64,000 nucleotides of DNA, taken from Echinicola soli (GTDB lineage Bacteria > Bacteroidota > Bacteroidia > Cytophagales > Cyclobacteriaceae). The stretch is taken from positions 5,025,501 through 5,089,500 of the forward strand of contig NZ_CP041253.1 in NCBI RefSeq assembly GCF_006575665.1, written 5' to 3'. The position numbers and the translations under genes were made by a program. Shown one piece after another: positions 53,787 to 61,719 of the stretch; within the stretch, counting starts at the first letter, position 1, and each line of letters opens with the position of its first letter. The notes under the pieces are model-generated. The model was given only the letters and a program-made list of their open reading frames with translations. It did not search any database and was not told where the DNA came from.

Positions 53787-56660
53787 TTAAAACTGGACAC
53801 TCAGTCCCAAATTAAATGACTTCAACGGTGGATAACCTCCGTAACTTTCCGGGTCCACCATTTCCATGTCGTCCCAAGTCAACAGGTTTACCGCATTGGC
53901 AAACACCCTGACCTTGTCCACCTTGATTTTTCCTGTAAGGCTTTCCGGAACAGTATAGCCCAATTCCACATTTCTCAAGCGCAGTACATTGCCTGATGCC
54001 TGCCAAAAATCCGAAGGCCTGTAATTGTGCTGGTTGGGAAGTGTGGTCAACCGGGGATAGGTGGCGGATCCTGCCGTTTCGGGCGTCCACCTCCCCAGGG
54101 CATTCACACCAATATTGGCATCGTCCTGAAGGGCCCAGAAATAGGTTCCGTTTAGGGACACATCCCTTCCTGCCAATCCATAAAACAGTGCTTCAAGATC
54201 AAATCCCTTGTAGTTTACCCCTAAGGTAAAGGAGTAATTGACCACTGGTTGCCAGGGGTTGCCGATGGCCGTCTCATCGTTTTGATCCACGGTCCCATCT
54301 CCGTTCAGGTCCCTGTATTTTATATCTCCGGGCCTTACCGGAGCGAAGGCCGATGATACCACCCCATCCCGAAGGCTGCCATCGGCATTGAAATCATCTT
54401 CCTGGTAAAAACCATCTGCCAACCAGCCAAAGGGCTGTCCTATGGCATGGCCTGTACGCTGCATATAAGATTCGGGATAGGTGATCTCTTGCATGTCCAT
54501 GATTTTGTTCTTCGCATAGGATATGCTTCCGCCCAGATAATAGCCGCCATCACGGAAACTTCCGTTATAAAGCAGGTTGACTTCAAAGCCCCTGTTATGC
54601 ACCGTGCCAAAATTCAGGTAGGGTGCCGTTACGCCCAGGTAACCTGGATAGATATTGGAGCCATCGATGGGGATATTATTTCTTCGGTTGTAAAACAGGT
54701 CCACATTGACATCGAGTTTTTTAAACAACTGTCCGTCCAGGCCGAGGTTGAACTTCAGGTCTTTTTCCCAGCCTATATCCGGATTTGCCAGGGGTCCCTC
54801 TACAATGGTCCCGATTGAATTGTTATCGGCCCCGAGCCTGTAGTCCCCTGAGTAATAAAAATCCTGGGTGTAGGCAAACCGGCTGCCTCCAAACTGGTCA
54901 TTACCGGCAAGGCCCACCGAAGCACGTGCCTTGAGAAAGGTCAGCACATTGCTTCCTTTTAGGAAATCCTCGTTACTGGCGACCCAAGCGGCCGATAGGG
55001 CAGGGAAGAATCCAAACCTGCTCCCCTTTTCAAACCGTTCGGAGCCACTGTAGGAAAAGGTCAATTCAGTAAAGTAGGTATCCTTCACGCCATATGCCAA
55101 CCTTCCCATCAGGCGTTGCTGGGCGTATGGCACATTATTTCCCCCTACAAAGAGCACGTCCTGATGATACATGAGCATGGCCGAAAGATCACTGCTGTCC
55201 CATTTCTTCTGATAGTCCAGCCCCACTTGCAGGCTCAACCTGTTCCATTGGTCATTTCCGCTTTCGTTCACGGTGAACCCTGTGTCCAGTCCCCGTTGGA
55301 TATATCGGTAATCCTCTGTGCCTTCTCCTGGCAAAAGTTCGTAAAATGCCAGGCTCCTGGTCCTGTTATAATTTCCCCGGTGCCAATTATTGATCCCCAG
55401 TGCCTGGGAAAACCGTAGTCCGGGCACAAAATCCCCCAAGTCCTCGGAAAGCCTGAGGTTTGCCATGATATTCCTGTCGTGCGAGGAGGTATACCCCCTT
55501 CCCAGTACGGAGGCCACAGGATTATCGGGATAAACGGTGGTCCCTCCCCAGGAGCCATCGGGATTTCTCACCGGAAATGCCCCGGCAGGATAGCGTGCCA
55601 TGTTCTCCCAAAGGCCCGGGCCATCATAGTTTGGGAAATACCGGTCTTCTATCCTTCCTCCAAAATCAAGGGAGGCGGCCACTTTGGGGGAAAGGGCTAT
55701 GTCGATATTCGACCGGAAGTTCACCCGTTCAAAATGGGCATTGGAGTTCTCCTTCCTGTCGCCATCGGTATTGGCGTAAAGTCCCTGATTCTGTAGGTAG
55801 CCCAACAGGATAAAGTAACGCGTATTGTCACTTCCACCTGAAAAGGTAAGGTTATAATCGCTTATGGGAGCACTTTCCCGTAGTACCTGATTGTACCAAT
55901 TGACATCCGGGTAAAGGTAGGGATCCGCTCCGGAGCGGTAGCCTTCCAGCTGTTCTTCCGAATACCGTAAAGGAAGTCGGTCGTTTGACAGTGCTTCATT
56001 ATAAAGGCCGGCATATTGGTAGGCATTGACAAACTCCGGTAATCTGGTGGGCTTTTGAAAGCCGGTCCTTACATTAAAACCGATCTGGGTATCCCCAGCA
56101 CTTCCCCTCTTGGTCGTCACCAGCAGCACACCGTTTGCTCCCCTCATGCCGTACAGGGCTACTGCGGCTGCATCCTTGAGTACGGAAACGCTTTCAATCT
56201 CATAGGCAGAAAGCTGGTCAAAGGATGCCTCGAAGCCATCGACCATGACCAGCGGGGACGCATCGTTCAGGGTTCCCAGTCCCCTGACCAATAGATTGGG
56301 CTCATCATAGCCCGGTTCCCCGGAACCGTGCATGACCGTAAGGCCGGGAAGCCTGCCAAAGAGGGTATTGCTCAAGGTTGGCACAAAGGTTTTCTGCAGG
56401 GCCTCGCCATTCACGGTGGCCATTGCCCCGGTAACCCTGAGTGCCTGCTCGGTACCATAGGCGATATTGGTCTTTTGTCCATACGAAGGTGGAATTGCGG
56501 TGTTTTCCATTTCCACCGAATCCTGCTCCAATGCAATCCTTGGCGCAATGGACTGGGACATTGACGGCATTGGGATGATAAGGGATGCTGTCAACAGCCA
56601 TCCGGCCGTCACCATCCCTATCCCCGGTTGTTTTATATAGCTAACTATTGATTTTTTCAT
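53787..56660 (-). CDS. SusC-like TonB-dependent transporter, short N terminus (third pair)
   Basis: A 957-residue receptor. After the signal peptide (GMVTAGWLLTASLIIPMPSM) it lacks the carboxypeptidase-D regulatory-like domain of the other three SusC proteins: about 55 linker residues lead directly to the plug (YGTEQALRVTGAMATVNGEA, ... GLTVMHGSGEPGYDEPNLLV). The barrel ends KSFNLGLSVQF. The usual VVVGYG run before the plug is reduced to NIAYGTEQ. It should still work with the adjoining SusD as a TonB-driven importer. It begins 57 bases after the fourth SusD gene, so the two pairs are probably cotranscribed. Confidence 0.93.
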   Translation of the reverse strand: MKKSIVSYIKQPGIGMVTAGWLLTASLIIPMPSMSQSIAPRIALEQDSVEMENTAIPPSYGQKTNIAYGTEQALRVTGAMATVNGEALQKTFVPTLSNTLFGRLPGLTVMHGSGEPGYDEPNLLVRGLGTLNDASPLVMVDGFEASFDQLSAYEIESVSVLKDAAAVALYGMRGANGVLLVTTKRGSAGDTQIGFNVRTGFQKPTRLPEFVNAYQYAGLYNEALSNDRLPLRYSEEQLEGYRSGADPYLYPDVNWYNQVLRESAPISDYNLTFSGGSDNTRYFILLGYLQNQGLYANTDGDRKENSNAHFERVNFRSNIDIALSPKVAASLDFGGRIEDRYFPNYDGPGLWENMARYPAGAFPVRNPDGSWGGTTVYPDNPVASVLGRGYTSSHDRNIMANLRLSEDLGDFVPGLRFSQALGINNWHRGNYNRTRSLAFYELLPGEGTEDYRYIQRGLDTGFTVNESGNDQWNRLSLQVGLDYQKKWDSSDLSAMLMYHQDVLFVGGNNVPYAQQRLMGRLAYGVKDTYFTELTFSYSGSERFEKGSRFGFFPALSAAWVASNEDFLKGSNVLTFLKARASVGLAGNDQFGGSRFAYTQDFYYSGDYRLGADNNSIGTIVEGPLANPDIGWEKDLKFNLGLDGQLFKKLDVNVDLFYNRRNNIPIDGSNIYPGYLGVTAPYLNFGTVHNRGFEVNLLYNGSFRDGGYYLGGSISYAKNKIMDMQEITYPESYMQRTGHAIGQPFGWLADGFYQEDDFNADGSLRDGVVSSAFAPVRPGDIKYRDLNGDGTVDQNDETAIGNPWQPVVNYSFTLGVNYKGFDLEALFYGLAGRDVSLNGTYFWALQDDANIGVNALGRWTPETAGSATYPRLTTLPNQHNYRPSDFWQASGNVLRLRNVELGYTVPESLTGKIKVDKVRVFANAVNLLTWDDMEMVDPESYGGYPPLKSFNLGLSVQF

Positions 56661-56717
56661 GGATTTTGGTATTTCAGATTTAACGTTTTCCGGAAAATGC
56701 CATAGGCTGCATTTCCC

Positions 56718-58454
56718 TTACCATCCTGGATTTTGCTGTAGGTAACCTTTATCAATTTCGCTCTGGGGGATCGGGTACAGGTACATACGGTCCTCCCATA
56801 CCCTGGACTCGAATGTTTCCCTTCGGTACACCAAATTTCCATCTTCCTGTTCATAAAGGTTAAGTCCCCACATCTGGCCGCTCATGATCCCTTCCTGTCC
56901 GGCAATCCTCCATCTTCGCACATCAAAGAAGCGGTGTTCCTCAAAGGCCAGTTCAATGGCCCTTTCCCGCTTGATTTCTTCCCTGAGTTTGGCCTGGGTA
57001 TTATAGCGTACATCTGCGGCATCGATGACCGGTATACCGGCCCGTTCCTTGATCTCATTCAGGGCTTCGATCGCCATAGGGTCCAGGGGACTGGTCTCGT
57101 TCAGGGCCTCGGCATAGTTAAGGTAAAACTCTGCCAGGCGGAAGACCATCCAGTGGAACTGGCCACCTCCCCAGTTGCCCCTGCCCATGTACTTTTTCAT
57201 GTAGCCCACTCCGTTGAGCGGTGCACCGTCCGACCAGGTACCATCCGTCCGCCTGTAAAATTCCCTTGTCCCAATCTCATCGTTCCATTTGGACCCCGAA
57301 TAGAAGACCGAATACTGGAAGCGTGGCTCCATGGCCTGCATCTTGGAAGCAAACTCGGCATAGCTTCCCTGATCCTCCCATACTTGGTCCTCACCGGAAA
57401 GGGTATGGTATTGGTTGGCGTGGTTCAGGGTCACACCATGGCCATACCACCCCCCGTAGATTCCGCGGGGCATGACAAACTGCTGGAACATTGGACTCCA
57501 GGCTCCCCACCATCCATTGGACTGGTTGGCAAGCAACATTTCCGGGTTGCCCTGTACCTCTACGGCCTCCCGGTAATTGGCTGCCGGATCCTGCGAAGCC
57601 CTTACCAGGTGGGCTCCATTTTCAGCGGCCCAGTCCAATACGGCTTTGTTGGCTTCGGCCGCCCGTTGCCACCGTTGCCCGTCATAATTCCCATAACCGG
57701 TCAGGGTTTCTTTCCCCGGCAGATAGGGCGCATCGGTATTGTGCAACGGGCTGGCCGCATACAACAGGACACGTGCCTTCAGCGCCAGGGCCACCCCTTT
57801 GGTAATCCGGCCCATAAACTCGGAAGGATAACTATCGGGCAGTACCGCAGCGGCTTGATCACAATTGCCGACGATAAATTCGACACACTCCTCATAGGTA
57901 TTCCTCGGCAGCATGATATCTCCTGAAGCACTCAATACTTCGCTCACCAAAGGAACCGCCCCATAGCGTTTCATGAGTTCATGGTATTGGAGCCCCATCA
58001 GGACCATGGCTTCCGCTTTCATCTGTTGCTTTTCATTCTCGGCAATATCGGGGACCATATCCACGTTTTCGATAAAGATCCAGGTGTTCCTGATCCCTTT
58101 AAAGTGCGTACCGAAATCATCTTCCCTATTGTCTGCAGTACTCCAAACTCCGGTGTTATGGTCATTCGAGGAAGGCCAGGTATCGTACACATCCCCTTCA
58201 TCACTTGCGGCCATCAACATGGAGGCATACATGCCGTTATGTTTTCCCCAATCAATGGGAAACCCTAGGGGCATACAGCTGTTATAGGTTTCCCAAAGGA
58301 AGGATTCGGCCTGTACCCTATTGGAAAAGATGTCCTCTATGGACACATCGTTACTTTCTGGCTTGCCCAAAAATTCATCGTTACAGGAATAGGAGAGCAG
58401 ACAGGCCGCAATCAATCCCAGGTATATAATCGTTCTTTTTATGGCTTTCATCAT
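56718..58454 (-). CDS. SusD/RagB family lipoprotein (fourth pair)
   Basis: A 578-residue lipoprotein (lipobox LLSYSC near residue 24). Motifs: QAESFLWETYNSCMPLGFPI, EAMVLMGLQYHELMKRYGAV, MAIEALNEIKERAGIPVIDA, RAIELAFEEHRFFDVRRWRI and SEIDKGYLQQNPGW at the end. Long size and an aromatic-rich middle (SNGWWGAWSPMFQQFVMPRG) fit binding of a complex glycan. It starts 14 bases after its SusC partner. Confidence 0.94.
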   Translation of the reverse strand: MMKAIKRTIIYLGLIAACLLSYSCNDEFLGKPESNDVSIEDIFSNRVQAESFLWETYNSCMPLGFPIDWGKHNGMYASMLMAASDEGDVYDTWPSSNDHNTGVWSTADNREDDFGTHFKGIRNTWIFIENVDMVPDIAENEKQQMKAEAMVLMGLQYHELMKRYGAVPLVSEVLSASGDIMLPRNTYEECVEFIVGNCDQAAAVLPDSYPSEFMGRITKGVALALKARVLLYAASPLHNTDAPYLPGKETLTGYGNYDGQRWQRAAEANKAVLDWAAENGAHLVRASQDPAANYREAVEVQGNPEMLLANQSNGWWGAWSPMFQQFVMPRGIYGGWYGHGVTLNHANQYHTLSGEDQVWEDQGSYAEFASKMQAMEPRFQYSVFYSGSKWNDEIGTREFYRRTDGTWSDGAPLNGVGYMKKYMGRGNWGGGQFHWMVFRLAEFYLNYAEALNETSPLDPMAIEALNEIKERAGIPVIDAADVRYNTQAKLREEIKRERAIELAFEEHRFFDVRRWRIAGQEGIMSGQMWGLNLYEQEDGNLVYRRETFESRVWEDRMYLYPIPQSEIDKGYLQQNPGW

Positions 58455-58468
58455 CTTAAGGTTTACGG

Positions 58469-61400
58469 TTAAAAGCGGACATTCAGTCCCAGGTTATACA
58501 CCCGCATCTGAGGGTAAAAACCACCCCTTCCTGCGGGTGCTTCAGGGTCAAAATTCACCATATCGCTCCAGGTCAACAGGTTGTTGCCATTGGCAAATAC
58601 CCGAAGGTTGGTCACTCCCAGCCTATTCAAAAATCGGTTTTGGAAATTATAGGCGATCTCGGCATTTTTCAACCGGATATAGCTTGCATCCTCCAGCCAG
58701 AAATCCGATGGCCGGTAATTATGCTTGCCGGATGTAGGGGACAGTTCCACCCGTGGATAGGTAATGGGAAGTCCCTGCTCATACCGCTCCTGGGTCCAAC
58801 GTTCCAAATGCCGGCCAGTGGCATTCCGCCAATCGGTATCGAATGCCCAGGCTCCCATTTGGTCGATATAGGTGGATACCCTATCGGCTCCCTGGAACAG
58901 CACCGAAAAATCAAAGCCTTTGTACTGCCCCCCGAAGGAAAGTCCATAGATGACCTGCGGGAAGTTGGAATTCCCGATGGGAACCTCATCGTATTGGTCG
59001 ATGGTGCCGTCCTGGTTTTGGTCCACATATCGGATATCCCCCAGTTGCAGTTCGGCGGTAAATGCCGAGGTTGGTGCCGCAGCCAGTTCTTCTTGGGTAT
59101 TGTAAAACCCATCGCTTTTAAGTCCCCAGTACTGACCGACCGGATGGCCGGTCCGTTGGAGCCATTCATGGGCCCTGTTGGGCTCATCCATATAAAGGAT
59201 CTTGTTTTTGGCCAGGGAATAGTTGGACTTCACCCAGTAATTGAATTCCCCGATATGGTCGTTGAAGTTCACTTCCAGTTCAAACCCTTTGTTTTCCACT
59301 TTCCCTATGTTTACAGGGGGAAGATCTGCCTGCACCAAATCCGGCACGGTGCCCAGGTACCACAGGATATTGTCCCTCTTTTCGGCAAAGATATCGGCAT
59401 TGATCCGGAGCTTATCCTCAAAAAATCCGGTCTCTATTCCAAGGTTGAATTTCTTGGCCCTTTCCCAGGTTACATCCGGGTTGCCCACACGGCCTTCCTC
59501 GGCCCCGGAATACCATTGGTAATTGTCCCCGTATTGGCCGAAATGGTACCCTCCGCTATTGGGATAGAAGACCGATGGTAGGTAAAGGAACCTTGCCCCG
59601 CCGATCTTGTCATTTCCCACTTCCCCATAGGATCCGCGTATCTTGATATAGGACAAGAAATCCCCTGTCGGGACAAAAGACTCCTCGGTCAATACCCAGC
59701 CCAAAGAAAAGGAAGGGAAAAAACCGAACCTGTTGCCTTCTGGAAAGTTTTCCGAGCCATTATAGCCCATATTGAATTCAGAAAGGTATTTTTCCTTAAA
59801 ATTATAGGTTACCCTGCCGACAAGTCCCTGATAGCCCCTTGGTACATTGTATTCCTGTCCCGGCGCCGTGTAGCGTTCCTGCATGTAAAGGGCCATGCCT
59901 GTTACATTATGTGGGCCAAAACTCCGCGTGTAGTCCACCGCCCCTTCAAAATAGGTCTTTCTGTTCCTTCCATAACTTTCACTGAAAGAAAACGGCGCAT
60001 CCATTCCCTGGGGCAAAAACACCGGTTGTGTGGGATCTTCCGGATCTTTTACGATCCGGTATTTCATGCTTTCCTTGCTCCGGCTTACCGCATGTTGGTA
60101 GTAGTTGTCGTAGGCCACCATCCCCCTTATGCTCAATCCTTCGGTAATGAAGCCCAACTTATGCTTTAGGCTGACATTGGTGTTCATGGTACTGCCGAAG
60201 TTCCGTTGGTAACCGTTGTTGACAATGGCATCCAATGGACTGCCCGAGCTTGAAGGAAGCCCTTCCACTCCGGAGATCAATTTACCATCGATGACCCCGG
60301 GGTTCATCATGGGATTGGAATTCAAAATCCTGAAAAAGATTTCCCCTGCCCCGTACCCTGGATAATTGGAGTCCGTGAACTGCCCGCTCAGTTTTACCGA
60401 CGCGGAAAAGTCCTTGTTGAAATCAATATCAAAATTGGAACGGAAGTTATATCTTTTGAATTTCGGATTGGCCGAATAGGCCGTCTGCACATCCTGTACA
60501 TCATATGCACCATTTTGGTCAAAATATCCCAACGAGACAAAATACCGGGTATTGTCGGTTCCCCCGCTGATGTTGAAGTTATGTTGCTGCTGGGCGGAAT
60601 AGTCCTTGAGCACCAGATCAAACCAATCCACATCGGGATGAAAATAGGGATCTCCCCCGTTCCTGTACAGTTCCAGTGAAGAGGCACTAAAGTAGGGTTC
60701 CTGCCCAGAGTTGACACTGGCTTCATTGCGCAGCATGGCATATTGATAGCTGTTGAGCAGGTCAGGTAGCGAATTGGGGCTTTGAAGGCCAAAATTGGCG
60801 GTGTAATTGATTTCGGGTTTGCCCTTGCTACCGGTTTTGGTGGTAATCAGTATCACTCCATTGGCACCCCTTACTCCAAATACCGCGGTGGCCGAAGCGT
60901 CCTTGAGTATGCTCAGCGTTTCGATTTCATGGGGATCGATTTGGTTCAGGCTGGATCGCTGTACCCCGTCCACCAAGATCAATGGATCGGATTCCGCACC
61001 GGTATTCAGGGTGGCAATTCCCCTGATCTTTAAGCTCGACTGATCGTAACCGGGCTCACCACTGGACTGTACGGCAATCAGTCCCGGTAACCGTCCTACC
61101 AGGGAATTACTGATATTGGCCACCGGACTTTGTACCAGCTCCTTGTCCCCAATACTGGACACTGCTCCGGTCATGGTGGCTTTCTTCTGCTCTCCATACC
61201 CCACCACTACTACTTCGTCCAGTGCCTGAAGGTCGGGATCCATTTCCACATCCATGACCGTTTGGTTGCCAATAGTCACTTCCCTGGACTTATAGCCTAT
61301 GAAGGTGAACACCAAGGTACCCGAGGGGGGCACGGTAATGGAGTAATTACCATCAATATCCGAAATGGTGCCCTTCCCGGTACCTTTTAACAGGATATTC

Positions 61401-61543
61401 ACACCGGGTAAGGTGGTTCCATCTTCCCCGGAGGTCACTGTTCCGCTTACGGTGACGTCCTGCCCATGGGCAGCACCGTGAAACAACAACAGTAACAGTT
61501 GGGCAAACAAGAATATGCCCATGCACTGTAAATGTTTTCTCAT
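58469..61543 (-). CDS. SusC/RagA TonB-dependent transporter (fourth pair)
   Basis: A 1024-residue receptor from the ATG at 61543; the frame is open 24 bases more but the signal peptide (MRKHLQCMGIFLFAQLLLLL) fits this start. Next come the carboxypeptidase-D regulatory-like domain (VSGTVTSGEDGTTLPGVNIL), the plug (VVVVGYGEQKKATMTGAVSS) and the barrel ending VYNLGLNVRF. There is no STN domain, in keeping with control by a hybrid two-component system rather than sigma/FecR. It is the first gene of the operon and is preceded, after about 175 bases, by the hybrid regulator gene on the same strand. Confidence 0.95.
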   Translation of the reverse strand: MRKHLQCMGIFLFAQLLLLLFHGAAHGQDVTVSGTVTSGEDGTTLPGVNILLKGTGKGTISDIDGNYSITVPPSGTLVFTFIGYKSREVTIGNQTVMDVEMDPDLQALDEVVVVGYGEQKKATMTGAVSSIGDKELVQSPVANISNSLVGRLPGLIAVQSSGEPGYDQSSLKIRGIATLNTGAESDPLILVDGVQRSSLNQIDPHEIETLSILKDASATAVFGVRGANGVILITTKTGSKGKPEINYTANFGLQSPNSLPDLLNSYQYAMLRNEASVNSGQEPYFSASSLELYRNGGDPYFHPDVDWFDLVLKDYSAQQQHNFNISGGTDNTRYFVSLGYFDQNGAYDVQDVQTAYSANPKFKRYNFRSNFDIDFNKDFSASVKLSGQFTDSNYPGYGAGEIFFRILNSNPMMNPGVIDGKLISGVEGLPSSSGSPLDAIVNNGYQRNFGSTMNTNVSLKHKLGFITEGLSIRGMVAYDNYYQHAVSRSKESMKYRIVKDPEDPTQPVFLPQGMDAPFSFSESYGRNRKTYFEGAVDYTRSFGPHNVTGMALYMQERYTAPGQEYNVPRGYQGLVGRVTYNFKEKYLSEFNMGYNGSENFPEGNRFGFFPSFSLGWVLTEESFVPTGDFLSYIKIRGSYGEVGNDKIGGARFLYLPSVFYPNSGGYHFGQYGDNYQWYSGAEEGRVGNPDVTWERAKKFNLGIETGFFEDKLRINADIFAEKRDNILWYLGTVPDLVQADLPPVNIGKVENKGFELEVNFNDHIGEFNYWVKSNYSLAKNKILYMDEPNRAHEWLQRTGHPVGQYWGLKSDGFYNTQEELAAAPTSAFTAELQLGDIRYVDQNQDGTIDQYDEVPIGNSNFPQVIYGLSFGGQYKGFDFSVLFQGADRVSTYIDQMGAWAFDTDWRNATGRHLERWTQERYEQGLPITYPRVELSPTSGKHNYRPSDFWLEDASYIRLKNAEIAYNFQNRFLNRLGVTNLRVFANGNNLLTWSDMVNFDPEAPAGRGGFYPQMRVYNLGLNVRF

Positions 61544-61719
61544 TGCATCAGTATTTTGGGTAAACAATATTTTTTAAGATCTCGGGGTAAATCCCTGACC
61601 TTTCCAAATTTGGGATAGTTAGGTTAAAAATGGGCGGGGTTTTTTCAGCTAATACAGGGGGTAAAATAACATTTGGGTAACACATTTCCCTGAAAGACAA
61701 CGTGCAGGTAATATTGCGG

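Noticed and set aside
56934..57926. 330-codon plus-strand frame within the fourth SusD gene
   Set aside because: Antisense shadow of a well-supported SusD; Pro-, His- and Ile-rich with no signal peptide or motif.
61604..61613. 10-base palindrome CCAAATTTGG upstream of the fourth SusC gene as a regulator site
   Set aside because: Hybrid two-component AraC regulators usually bind direct repeats, and a single 10-base palindrome in A+T-rich DNA is easily due to chance.
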